Source of the DNA: Candidatus Melainabacteria bacterium
GTDB taxonomy: Bacteria; Cyanobacteriota; Vampirovibrionia; Obscuribacterales; Obscuribacteraceae
NCBI GenBank assembly: GCA_016699165.1
Contig: CP064963.1
Location: forward strand, 3,782,001-3,846,000
Length of the DNA: 64,000 nt
Reading direction: 5' to 3'
In this document: positions 24,833-33,284 of the stretch, piece by piece
How the letters are laid out: the number at the start of each line of letters is the position of its first letter
Position numbering within the stretch: the stretch's first letter is position 1
Translations under genes and position numbers: made by a program
The notes under the pieces: model-generated
Told to the model about the DNA's origin: nothing
The model's database searches: none
What the model saw: the letters and a program-made list of their open reading frames with translations, nothing else

Positions 24833-25888
24833 TTATTGCCAGACATTTACAGTTAAATCTCGCTGTACACTTTTCATTGATGAACAATTTAACGAACTAA
24901 TATTCCAGTGATGTCCCCGATTTATCGGAATTTGAATTCCATGAAAATGATTTGCTAAATTAACCTTCCAATCGAAAGTGTTGTATAAGCTCACAGAACC
25001 TTGAATCTTCCATTTACCGTGTTCTTCAATTAATTCCACGCTGACTAAATGTCCATTTGTTTGTCTAAGTGATTTTGTGTCAAGACCGAGAATAGGTTCT
25101 GTTTTAGGCTCAACAATTTCGTGTTCAGCCCAAATTCCACAACGTATAAATTCTCTAGCCGCATCAAGATACTTATTGAACAAGAATTCTGGATACTTTT
25201 TTTCTACCATTATGTCTGCTAAATAATTGAAACAAATTTTTGCCAACGCTCTTTTCACCAAATCATCTATTCTGTACTCTGCGTATACTGGTACTATGCC
25301 TGGTATCGCTGTACCAGTCGGAGTTATGTTTCTCCCCTTAGCATTTACAAGACTGAAAATTTTTTCTTCTTCGTCTGCGGTGTTGGCCAATATTTGCCAA
25401 TTCCCAGTCAATTGATCACTGTCAGGAAGAGTAGAATTAAGAAGCTCTTGTTCATTGAATCGAATCCATTCCATCTTGTGTTTTTGCTCAAACGCTATAT
25501 GAGGCACAAATGCTATTTTTAATTGATTATCTACAACGCATAATTTAGCTGGAGCATCATTTAATACGGGTTGTTTATTTTTAGTGAAAAATTTGATATT
25601 TTGTTCAACAAAGTCTTCGAACTCAAGAAGTGATTTAGCACCAGTTCGAAATCGCTCTACAGCTTCATAAGTTCCTCGGGTTAGGATGCGATCCATAGTG
25701 TCCCCAAAATACGAATTACAAATTTTGCAGACTTCTCCATTAAGCGTAAGAGCGTTTTTGAAACCTCCAAATGCTTCATGTAAAACATGTTCAGTTGAAA
25801 ATTGGCTGTACTGTTTTTTCCTTGAAAAGACTTTGTGCTCCATGCAATAAATGCATCTTTTGATTTTAAATTTTCTATTAGAGATCAT
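24833..25888 (-). CDS. HNH-type (HNH_5-like) endonuclease domain protein
   Basis: A 351-residue protein. The N-terminal 70 residues fit an HNH_5-like zinc nuclease: CIYC (residues 12-15), STEHVLHEAFGG and CKICNSYFGD, so two Cys pairs with the EHV...H core. The remaining 280 residues are not recognised and may recognise the target. The start codon overlaps the stop of the Rieske-like gene (TAATG), so it is the third gene of that operon, an unusual pairing. It could be a restriction-like or mobile-element nuclease; no methyltransferase partner is adjacent. Confidence 0.75.
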   Translation of the reverse strand: MISNRKFKIKRCIYCMEHKVFSRKKQYSQFSTEHVLHEAFGGFKNALTLNGEVCKICNSYFGDTMDRILTRGTYEAVERFRTGAKSLLEFEDFVEQNIKFFTKNKQPVLNDAPAKLCVVDNQLKIAFVPHIAFEQKHKMEWIRFNEQELLNSTLPDSDQLTGNWQILANTADEEEKIFSLVNAKGRNITPTGTAIPGIVPVYAEYRIDDLVKRALAKICFNYLADIMVEKKYPEFLFNKYLDAAREFIRCGIWAEHEIVEPKTEPILGLDTKSLRQTNGHLVSVELIEEHGKWKIQGSVSLYNTFDWKVNLANHFHGIQIPINRGHHWNISSLNCSSMKSVQRDLTVNVWQ

Positions 25889-26472
25889 TAAACAATCGCT
25901 CGCTCTAATCGCTCAATCGCAATCGTGTTGGCTGAGATTTTTAAATCATATCGAATAGGCGGTCGTGGTGCGCGTCCCAAAAGTACCTTTCCATTTTGAG
26001 CTAAGTCGAAAATGCTGCCATCGCATGCGCACATTAACACTGGATTATCGATATCAAAAGTGCAACAGCAATATTGACCTTTTGGTGCGCAACCGCATCT
26101 TTCTTTGGGATGTGGAAGATAAGCTAAAGTGCAATTCTTCCCTCGCGGACATTTTCGACTGTACGCGACTATCTCGCCGTCTCCCAATCGAATCAGAAAA
26201 GATGGAATCTTGCGAATCTCTTCTTCTTGTGGATTGAAGATTTTGATTTTCATTTGGTAATCGAATGGAATGCACGTCCAAGGCTCGGGCAGATCCTCTT
26301 TCTGGAAAACGATTTTGACGGCACTCTCGGGCTCATCAGCAGGATCAAATACACCGAGTGGGCTCATGGAAGGCTTGGCGAATCGCATTAATGCTGTGCC
26401 TGCCAATCCAAACGTAAGGTAGAGCGGTGTCGCCGCTAAAAGTTTGAGGAGTTTTCGTCGAGACTGGTCCAT
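25888..26472 (-). CDS. Rieske-like protein, paralogue 2 (ligands substituted), Tat-type N-terminus
   Basis: A 194-residue protein starting at ATG 26472; the open frame extends upstream but the N-terminus MDQSRRKLLKLLAATP is shared with its neighbour. The N-terminal SRRKLLK and hydrophobic stretch suggest Tat export with a retained anchor. The C-terminal half has Rieske architecture: VAYSRKCPRGKNC then CACDGSIFDLAQNG. In both cluster-binding loops the histidine is missing (R110 in C-P-R, D151 in C-A-C-D). A Cys-rich insert (C126, C128, C135-C137) lies between the loops. The classical 2Cys-2His cluster therefore cannot form as usual. Tandem duplicate of the next entry, 20 bases apart. Confidence 0.75.
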   Translation of the reverse strand: MDQSRRKLLKLLAATPLYLTFGLAGTALMRFAKPSMSPLGVFDPADEPESAVKIVFQKEDLPEPWTCIPFDYQMKIKIFNPQEEEIRKIPSFLIRLGDGEIVAYSRKCPRGKNCTLAYLPHPKERCGCAPKGQYCCCTFDIDNPVLMCACDGSIFDLAQNGKVLLGRAPRPPIRYDLKISANTIAIERLERAIV

Positions 26473-26491
26473 GTTTCTTCTCCATTCACGA

Positions 26492-27076
26492 CTAAACGAT
26501 CGAACTTTCCAAACGCCCGAGTGTAATCTGATCACCATGAACAATCACTTCAATTCGTTTTGGACGCGCAGGCGACGGCCCGCGAATGCACTCTGCGTCA
26601 TTAGCCAAATCATACGTGTCCATGTGGCAACAACAAACCAAGACTGGATTTTTCACCTTGATGCTACAACAACATTCTTTTGTTTCTGTTGCGCATCCAC
26701 AGTTTTCGACGGACTTTTTCACGAAATTTAAATAGCATCCTCTGCCCCTCGGGCATTCGCGACTATACGCAACTATCTGGTCATCGCCAAGTCGAAGAAT
26801 AAAACCCGGAATACTTCGAATTTCTTCCTTTTGAGGGCTGAAGACTTTAATTTTCAAGTTGTACATGAATTCCAAACAAATCCAAGGTTCGGGAAAAAGA
26901 TCTTTGGTGAAAAGCGCATTTTCGGTTTGCTCAGGCTCATCAGCCGCATCGAAAACGCCAAGCGGAGCCATAGACGGTTTGGCAAATCGCATGAGCGCTA
27001 CGCCCGCAAATCCGAAGGTTAGGTAGATCGGCGTCGCCGCCAACAGTTTAAGAAGTTTCCGTCGAGACTGATCCAT
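26492..27076 (-). CDS. Rieske-like protein, paralogue 1, Tat-type N-terminus
   Basis: A 194-residue protein, first gene of the operon Rieske-like 1, Rieske-like 2, HNH. It is co-linear without gaps with paralogue 2. The N-terminus is Tat-like (SRRKLLK). The Rieske-like loops are VAYSRECPRGRGC and CCCHMDTYDLAND: H151 is present in the second loop, while R110 replaces the histidine of the first. The same extra cysteines occur (C126, C128, C135-C137). It may bind an iron-sulfur cluster through other cysteines, or another metal. Electron transfer at the outer face of the inner membrane is a guess from the family. Confidence 0.75.
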   Translation of the reverse strand: MDQSRRKLLKLLAATPIYLTFGFAGVALMRFAKPSMAPLGVFDAADEPEQTENALFTKDLFPEPWICLEFMYNLKIKVFSPQKEEIRSIPGFILRLGDDQIVAYSRECPRGRGCYLNFVKKSVENCGCATETKECCCSIKVKNPVLVCCCHMDTYDLANDAECIRGPSPARPKRIEVIVHGDQITLGRLESSIV

Positions 27077-27105
27077 AATTGGCGTCCTTCGCTCGGGATA
27101 TTTCC

Positions 27106-27133
27106 ATTATATATGTGAGTTACAATAGTGCAA
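27106..27133 (-). promoter_or_regulatory. Candidate promoter of the Rieske-like operon
   Basis: On the minus strand a -35 box TTGCAC (27128-27133) and a perfect -10 box TATAAT (27106-27111) are separated by 16 bases. It lies in the 82-base divergent gap with phoD. On the plus strand TACAAT at 27121-27126 could be a -10 for phoD, without a clear -35. Confidence 0.45.
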
Positions 27134-27158
27134 TCTCAATTGCGGGTGATTCGGCACG

Positions 27159-28688
27159 ATGATTTCCAGGCGTGGTTTTCTTAAAAGTACAGCATCTTTT
27201 TTGCTTGGCTCGCAGTTTGTTCTTCCGGCATATGCGCGATCATCGGTCAAATCTTTCAAGTCTGACCCTTTCAAGCTGGGCGTGGCATCAGGTTCGCCAT
27301 TGCCTGACAGCGTTGTATTGTGGACGCGTTTGGCTCCAAATCCGCTTCAAGGTGGCGGTCTCGATCCCGAGCCCATCAAAGTTAAGTGGGAAGTGGCGCG
27401 CGACGAGTCATTCCATAAGATAGTCAAAAAGGGCGAGGCGACTGCGTCTCCGCAGTATGCTCACAGTGTTCATGCCGAAGTGGAAGGTCTTGAGCCCGGG
27501 CATTCGTACTGGTATCGCTTTTTCGCCGGGGATGCCGTTAGCCCCAAAGGACAGACTCGCACAGCGCCTGCTCGCGATTCTATAAATCCATTGCGCTTTT
27601 CTTTTGCATCATGTCAGATGTTCGAGCAAGGTTATTACACTGCTCATCGGCATATGGCGCAAGAAGATCTCGATCTTGTAGTTTTTCTGGGCGATTACAT
27701 TTACGAGCATTCTTGGGGAAATAATCATGTTCGCAAGCACGAAGGTCCTGAAGTCTACACTTTAGATCAATATCGAAATCGATACGCATGCTACAAAGGC
27801 GATGCCGACTTGCAGGCGTGTCATGCAAGATTTCCATGGATTGTCACTTGGGACGATCATGAAGTCGACAACGATTATGCAAATGATCTTGCAGAAGATT
27901 TAGAAGCTAATTTTCTCGTGCGTAGAGCCGCTGCTTATCAGGCTTTTTACGAGCACATGCCGTTGCGTCAATCGTGCGCTCCTCACAATGGAGCAATGAA
28001 AATCTATCAAGCATTTGATTTTGGAAGAATGGCGCGTTTTCATGTTTTAGATGACAGACAATACAGAGACCACGAGGTCGGTCCAAAACCCGGTCGTGCG
28101 GGTTCTAATTACATCAATGATTGTGCTGAGCGCAAAGATCCTAAGCGAACAATTCTTGGGTGGGAACAAGAAAAGTGGCTTGCAAAAAGCCTCAAAGATT
28201 CGCATGCCACCTGGGATGTGATAACGCAACAAACTTTGATGGCGCAGTCGAGACGATTTGGTGGCAAGTTCTGGACCGATGGTTGGGATGGTTATCCCGC
28301 AGCGCGAAGACGCTTATTGGAAGCCGTTAGCAATAGACCTTCGACTGATACCATCGTCATTGGTGGCGATATTCACTCATATGCAGTAGCCGATTTAAAA
28401 CTCGATTTCGATAAACCAAATTCGCCAACAGTTGCCACAGAATTTTGTGGCACTTCCATCTCTTCAGAAGGACCTCCCAACGTTGAAGTGAAAGAGTTTT
28501 ACAAGAATAATCCACATGTAAAATACGCTAACAGTGCCTATCGCGGTTATGTTCGAGTGGCATTGAGTAAGGCTAAAGCTGATGTTTCCTTGCGCTCAAT
28601 AGATAGCGAGAAAATTGCAAATAGCAATATTAAAGACCTCGAAAAATTTGTGGTGAAGAAAGGTCGCCCAGGCGCAGAAAAAGCATAA
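27159..28688 (+). CDS. phoD: Alkaline phosphatase D, Tat-exported
   Basis: A 509-residue PhoD phosphatase/phosphodiesterase. The N-terminus MISRRGFLKSTASFLLG is a twin-arginine signal, the usual route for this metal-loaded enzyme. An N-terminal Ig-like domain (FKLGVASGSPLPDSVVLWTRL) is followed by the catalytic domain with FSFASCQ, FLGDYIYE, TWDDHEVDNDYA, DDRQYRD and IGGDIHS, which hold the Ca/Fe ligands. It releases phosphate from mono- and diesters outside the cytoplasm. I saw no clear Pho box in the 82-base upstream gap. Confidence 0.95.
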   Translation: MISRRGFLKSTASFLLGSQFVLPAYARSSVKSFKSDPFKLGVASGSPLPDSVVLWTRLAPNPLQGGGLDPEPIKVKWEVARDESFHKIVKKGEATASPQYAHSVHAEVEGLEPGHSYWYRFFAGDAVSPKGQTRTAPARDSINPLRFSFASCQMFEQGYYTAHRHMAQEDLDLVVFLGDYIYEHSWGNNHVRKHEGPEVYTLDQYRNRYACYKGDADLQACHARFPWIVTWDDHEVDNDYANDLAEDLEANFLVRRAAAYQAFYEHMPLRQSCAPHNGAMKIYQAFDFGRMARFHVLDDRQYRDHEVGPKPGRAGSNYINDCAERKDPKRTILGWEQEKWLAKSLKDSHATWDVITQQTLMAQSRRFGGKFWTDGWDGYPAARRRLLEAVSNRPSTDTIVIGGDIHSYAVADLKLDFDKPNSPTVATEFCGTSISSEGPPNVEVKEFYKNNPHVKYANSAYRGYVRVALSKAKADVSLRSIDSEKIANSNIKDLEKFVVKKGRPGAEKA

Positions 28689-28764
28689 TCTTGACAACTC
28701 CTGCGATGTCGACTAGTATTGGACCTGCCCCCCTTATACTCTCGTTCACCCCTTACTAAACATA

Positions 28765-30128
28765 ATGGCAAACCAAGTTGACGCGCCCAATGCGCCCGCT
28801 CCAGATGTTGACGCGGGTAATTCCGAATCGCTCTCCTTTAATCCGGGGACTGGAAACGCGCGTCTAGAGCTTAGCTTGGCGGCTCTGGGGTTTCCGCAGT
28901 TTAGAAGCGATGAGGCAGAAAGGACACAGTTCGCCAGGTTAGGAGATAGGCGATCCGATGCCACTGGAGATAGAGGCGATCGCCCTGTTTCCATGAATAG
29001 TCCCGAACTGACAAGATTCGCACGAGCAAACGAACTTGACGTTTCAAGAGCACCGAATGGACAACTTGAATTAAGCGTAAAAACAAATGGCGAAAGACAG
29101 GTTTTGACTCGATTCGACCCAACCATGAGAGGTTTGGAGGGTGCGCAAGAACATCTTAAAAAATTGACCGAAGGCAAAATTACCGAAATCAAAGATCGTT
29201 TTGGTGTGGACATAGCACGAGCAGGTGAAAAAACACCCCCACAGCAAATAGTCCGTCCAGACGGGCAGGTGCGGTTTGGACGACCGCTCGAAACTAGAGA
29301 TCCAACTTACAGAGAATTGTTAGGAATTGAAGCAGGCTTGAATGTCTCTGAGCCAGGACAACGACCGCTTGATGGTAGACCTCCTGTCAAATTCTTTTTT
29401 CCAGCCAAAGACAAATACATTTCGGGCGGCGAAGCAGCCGGAACTTATTTACCTGATCACAAAGGTAGACCTGTAATTGTTTGGGAGCCTAATGTGCTTA
29501 AGGGAATTCCGACTACTGAAGCTGATGCCTTGGAGCGTCGCGAAGGGAATCAACATCAGGGCATTCAGGGTCTCACCGCACATGAAACTGCACATAATTC
29601 TGAGATCAATATACACAATATTTTTGGCGAAGACTCTGTTAATGAGATGATGGGTTGGTCCAAAAGAATGGTAAAAGGGCCGGATGGTCAAATGCATCCA
29701 GAGTGGTCTGTAAAAGGAAAGAATGGAGAAACCATGACTCCGCCTGCTGATACGCTCGCTACAGCTACTCCAAAATGGACTGTGCGAGATGCTGGTGGAA
29801 AAGTCATAGGAAAAATTGATCCAAGAGAAGTGGCAGAGCGCGCACTTATGCGTCCAGCAACTGATTATCTTGAATCTCCATCTGAAATGTTGGCAGAAGG
29901 ACTTACTATGTATCGTCTTGGTGGCGAGCAGCGGGAGGCGTTCATGAAAAGCAGCCCGCATTTTTTGATTTGATCAAATCTTTTGATCAGGCTGAAATGG
30001 ATCGTTTAACTGGCGAAGGTAACAATATGCGCAGCTTTGACGGGCGGATGGTGCCAAAAACTCCAGAGAATTTGGAAGCACTTCGAGTGCGGGAAGAAGA
30101 AGCACGCAAGCGCCTTGGAATTAAATAG
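28765..30128 (+). pseudogene. HExxH metallopeptidase-like gene with a frameshift at a T6 slippery site
   Basis: Frame 0 gives 402 residues from ATG 28765 to TGA 29971-29973. The N-terminus is disordered and charged; LTAHETAHN carries an HExxH zinc motif (H273, E274, H277) and a later helix with E374/E378 (SPSEMLAEGLTMY) could give the third ligand. At the run of six T (29961-29966, TTTTTTG) a shift to the -1 frame opens 53 more codons that read as natural protein and end at TAG 30126-30128, 2 bases before the next gene starts. So the full product would be about 454 residues. The cause may be a mutation, a sequence error in the homopolymer, or programmed frameshifting. No signal peptide is visible. 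Confidence 0.65.
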
Positions 30129-30508
30129 TGATGTTCGCTAAATTTTATGCAATCGGTTCCTGTGCAATCAGAGTGGTTCAAATCATTGAAGCCGTGCTCG
30201 CGCTTGTGGTCAGTCGAAAAATGGAAGCATGGAATTATATCTTTGCGAGCTTAGAAGTGTTGTGGATCCCGGTCGCTGCGATTAGCGTTTGCTTTTTAGC
30301 AGCTAATAAGAAACATTTGATTTCGCCGATTTCTTTTGTTGCTTACGAGGTTATTGGATTCACCCTTTCTATAACTCTAAACGTAGTAGATCCCCAACCA
30401 AATAAAGAGGAATTACCGTTTCCTTTTATCATCGCCGCGCTTTTATTCGGCATCTATTACTTGATCGCAAACATAAAGTTGTACAAGGAATTAAAAGGAC
30501 CTGTTTAA
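30128..30508 (+). CDS. Hypothetical four-segment membrane protein
   Basis: A 126-residue protein with four hydrophobic segments (about residues 12-30, 38-58, 66-86 and 98-117). Start is GTG 30128 or ATG 30131, touching the stop of the out-of-frame extension of the preceding metallopeptidase gene (TAGTG). That contact supports the view that the extension is the true end of the upstream gene. No family recognised. Confidence 0.6.
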   Translation: MMFAKFYAIGSCAIRVVQIIEAVLALVVSRKMEAWNYIFASLEVLWIPVAAISVCFLAANKKHLISPISFVAYEVIGFTLSITLNVVDPQPNKEELPFPFIIAALLFGIYYLIANIKLYKELKGPV

Positions 30509-30518
30509 GAGCCGCGCT

Positions 30519-30740
30519 TTAAGCCTTCGAAGAATATTCTTTGATGAGACCATAGGTGCCGAAAAGGAGGAAACCTAATCCACCTTGAAAAAAACAGCCC
30601 AAGGCAAGCATCTCAAGAAGTGCTAAGTTAGCTCCTGTCTTGATAATAGCAATCCAAATTCCCAGCAGTAGCAACCCAAAAGCAACGCTGAAAAAATGAA
30701 ATTTATACTCTTTCGTGTTTGGCTGTTTTGAATCTGTCAT
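30519..30740 (-). CDS. Small two-helix membrane protein
   Basis: A 73-residue protein with two transmembrane segments (about 16-34 and 42-64). It begins 16 bases after the stop of the SARA-like gene on the same strand, so it is likely in one transcript. Function unknown. Confidence 0.6.
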   Translation of the reverse strand: MTDSKQPNTKEYKFHFFSVAFGLLLLGIWIAIIKTGANLALLEMLALGCFFQGGLGFLLFGTYGLIKEYSSKA

Positions 30741-30756
30741 TTAAGATCAAAACCTA

Positions 30757-32301
30757 TTACTTCTTAACGGGTATGTTCAAGATTGTCTGAAAGCTTACAT
30801 CGCCTTTGCTTGCAGGTGCCTTCAACGACTCAAGTTTGAAGTATAGACCTTTAACGAGGTCCGACGATAAATTGCTTGGCTTTGCGGCAATGGCATAATT
30901 TGCTTTATTCTCCGGCGATAAATCACACTGAATTACTAGCTCATATTCGATACTCTGCGGCGTTTCAGCGAAATGATCCTTGGCGGTTTTGTCAATTTCT
31001 AAAATGTAATTGGAGAGAACGGTCGCATCTATATAGCTTGCAATCAGGTTTTGCTCCGTGAGCAAAATAATTTTTTCGTTTGACTTAGCACTTGGAAGCG
31101 TGTCCTCACCTTTGGCAGAATATAATTTCCAGTCTTTCTCGGGACTATAGTCTAGATGACTTATCGGATCGCGATATGCCACCATCGGAAACGTCACTTC
31201 AAAGTCTATGAATTCACCACCAGTAGTGGCAGTAATAGAACGATCTTTTTTCTCGAAAATGGCTGATTTGAATTTTGTCCACTCCTCGCTCGTCAGCATC
31301 ACTACGTAACCATCGCCATATCGCGCGAATTCAGTCTTCTTTACTCCTGGCAAAAGCTCTATATACGAGCCAGACACGATTGACCCTTTGCTTTTGGGAG
31401 GTGCCACTGCTCGAGGCTCACCAGAGGTCCAGATCAAGAATGCGTTGGCGCGTGGGTCTACGCCTAGCTCGATTTTCAAAGGCGCGTCGTCGGGTAACTT
31501 CTTCAAGATTTCTACCAGGGACTCCCGAGCGTCCGACGGCATAGACAAACTCAGTCGTGTTCCTTCGGCGCTAACTCCGGCAGTATAAAGACTTTCAGTA
31601 GGCGCTTGGTTAATAGGTTCTGCCTTCATCGTTTTGATGTCTTCAGGCGAGAACACGCTCTTTCTGCCTCGATCGCACCAGGTTGGGTATGGATAAAACT
31701 TATCCTGGTTCGAAAGGCGACCACTCACTCGCGATGCACCGCCAATTTTGTAGGCATCCATTTCTTCGGGCGTGATTGGTATCACTGCAAGCGCACTCTC
31801 TGGAATGGAGACGCCTTCAAGCGGTTTTGCCGGAAGATAGATCGCGCCGATGAATTGAGGAGCGATAAATCCTTTGTCGTCCGTACTCAACTCAGTGTAA
31901 TCACCCGCCTGCACTAGTTTTTCGTCCTTCGCTAGTGCAAGCACCGTTTTGAAAAACTTTATGGGCTCTAATGGAAATTCAGATGCTTTTTCATCGTTGC
32001 GCTTGAGAATTGTCATCACCATTTCGGGCTGACCGGCTTTAGCAAGACCCTCCGTGACAAAGCTCCATGCCTCTCTTGTGTCGCCGCCAGGAAGCTTGTG
32101 CAAATAGAACTGCACGGATAATTCATTGGGCACCACTTCTATGCTCTGCGGAAACTCTTTGATGCCAGCTGCCTCTTTGTAGGCAGTGACTTTGGGCGTC
32201 CCGCATGGCAATGGCTCTGGTTTGTCCGACGCCTGTGATGACGGCGCCCACAAGCCTGCTGCAATCAAAAGGGCTGCGATTTGATTAATTGATTTTTTCA
32301 C
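30757..32301 (-). CDS. Exported protein similar to the C-terminal region of SARA (DUF3480-like)
   Basis: From a GTG at 32301 the protein has 514 residues with signal peptide ending near SSQAS; an open frame extends to 32436 but would spoil it. From about residue 79 the sequence follows the C-terminal domain of the eukaryotic SMAD anchor SARA (ZFYVE9): W-x-FVTEGLAKAGQPEMV, DEK, FF, a Gly-Asp turn, FIGAIYLP, RxSGRLSN-x4-YPYP, and further on a GSYIELL then DGYVVMLTSEEW block. These correspond in order and spacing to segments I recall from human SARA, such as FTTEGMxAVGQ and EDGVMVQITAENM. No FYVE finger or SMAD-binding motif is present. Role in the bacterial envelope is unknown. Confidence 0.65.
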   Translation of the reverse strand: MKKSINQIAALLIAAGLWAPSSQASDKPEPLPCGTPKVTAYKEAAGIKEFPQSIEVVPNELSVQFYLHKLPGGDTREAWSFVTEGLAKAGQPEMVMTILKRNDEKASEFPLEPIKFFKTVLALAKDEKLVQAGDYTELSTDDKGFIAPQFIGAIYLPAKPLEGVSIPESALAVIPITPEEMDAYKIGGASRVSGRLSNQDKFYPYPTWCDRGRKSVFSPEDIKTMKAEPINQAPTESLYTAGVSAEGTRLSLSMPSDARESLVEILKKLPDDAPLKIELGVDPRANAFLIWTSGEPRAVAPPKSKGSIVSGSYIELLPGVKKTEFARYGDGYVVMLTSEEWTKFKSAIFEKKDRSITATTGGEFIDFEVTFPMVAYRDPISHLDYSPEKDWKLYSAKGEDTLPSAKSNEKIILLTEQNLIASYIDATVLSNYILEIDKTAKDHFAETPQSIEYELVIQCDLSPENKANYAIAAKPSNLSSDLVKGLYFKLESLKAPASKGDVSFQTILNIPVKK

Positions 32302-32375
32302 AGACCGCGTGCAACTTGCCTCGTCAGAATTACCTATAGTTACACTTTTATACCCCGACAAAAGAGTTTTGCCGC

Positions 32376-32404
32376 TTGCTTTGTGCGTCAATTTGGCGTA
32401 CAAT
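32376..32404 (+). promoter_or_regulatory. Candidate promoter of the toxin-antitoxin operon
   Basis: TTGCTT (32376-32381) and TACAAT (32399-32404) are 17 bases apart, and the antitoxin ATG is 40 bases after the -10. Such operons are usually repressed by the antitoxin at this site. I see no clear palindrome. Confidence 0.45.
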
Positions 32405-32444
32405 GCAAGAGCGGGTCCGATCCATTGGAGTTTCACGGACGGAG

Positions 32445-32732
32445 ATGAATAAAAAAACTAAAAAAGAATCCGTTGAAAGATTGGCTATGAGGGTACCGAC
32501 TGCTTTGAAAGATAAGTACAATCGGGCAGCTGAACTTCGGGGAGAAACCTTTAGCGGTTGGGCTAAAAATGTGTTGGATGAAGCGGCAGAGCGTCAGATT
32601 AGGGAGCATGAGTTCACCAGTATGGCGCTTGCCGACCGTATAGCTTTCATGGAAGCTGTAGCTAATCCACCCGAGCCGACTGCCCACGCAATCAAAGCTG
32701 CTAAACGGTATAAGAAGATCTTTGGTTTGTAA
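32445..32732 (+). CDS. Antitoxin of the TacA/DUF1778 (ribbon-helix-helix) type
   Basis: A 95-residue basic protein from ATG 32445. The N-terminal part SVERLAMRVPTALKDKYNRAAELRGETFSGWAKNVL has the strand-helix-helix layout of DUF1778 antitoxins, which bind operator DNA. The C-terminal half (SMALADRIAFMEAVANPPEP) would wrap the toxin. It ends exactly where the toxin gene begins. Open frame extends upstream to 32376 but overlaps the promoter. Confidence 0.8.
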   Translation: MNKKTKKESVERLAMRVPTALKDKYNRAAELRGETFSGWAKNVLDEAAERQIREHEFTSMALADRIAFMEAVANPPEPTAHAIKAAKRYKKIFGL

Positions 32733-33284
32733 GTGACGGACCATTTCACCTTCAATCCTATTGAACTGTTAGACGTTGCTCGACACAATCGAAAGACATT
32801 CAGTTGCGGCGTTGAAGTTCTCGATATTTTCATTCAGCAAAAGGCAAGAAGAGAATCGCCTGAACTTTCGCGGACTTTCGTATTGACTTGCAGTGAATTG
32901 CCGGGAGAGATATTTGGATACTACAGCCTCAGTGCAACACGCCTCAGCAGTAATGATCTTCCTGATCACATAAAGAAGAAAATCGGACAATATGGTGCTA
33001 TTCCTGCAACATTGCTGAGTCGGCTTGCGACCTCAAGCAAGTATCAGAATAGCAAGCTACGAGTAGGTGAGACGTTGTTGATTGATGCAATTCATCGTTC
33101 TTATCGCGTGTCGCATGATGTTGCATCTTACGGAATTGTAGTTGATATTTTAAAATCTCCAACCTCCGATCCAACCAAATTTTATGAGCGATATGGCTTT
33201 TGTCTGTGTGTTGAAACGCCGGGCAGAGCGTACTTGCCGATGCACACAGTAAGAACACTTTTGGAGAGGGCAGAACTAATTTGA
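32733..33284 (+). CDS. GNAT toxin of the TacT type
   Basis: A 183-residue GNAT acetyltransferase from GTG 32733, directly after the antitoxin stop. Family features are FSCGVEVLDIFIQQKA, FGYYSLSATRLSSNDLP, IPATLLSRLAT and FYERYGF with the catalytic-type Tyr. Characterised TacT toxins acetylate the amino group of aminoacyl-tRNA and stop translation. The acetyl-CoA loop, usually Q/R-x-x-G-x-G/A, here reads YQNSKLRVGE and lacks the first Gly, so activity may be reduced. It is coupled to the esterase gene downstream (TGATG overlap). Confidence 0.82.
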   Translation: MTDHFTFNPIELLDVARHNRKTFSCGVEVLDIFIQQKARRESPELSRTFVLTCSELPGEIFGYYSLSATRLSSNDLPDHIKKKIGQYGAIPATLLSRLATSSKYQNSKLRVGETLLIDAIHRSYRVSHDVASYGIVVDILKSPTSDPTKFYERYGFCLCVETPGRAYLPMHTVRTLLERAELI

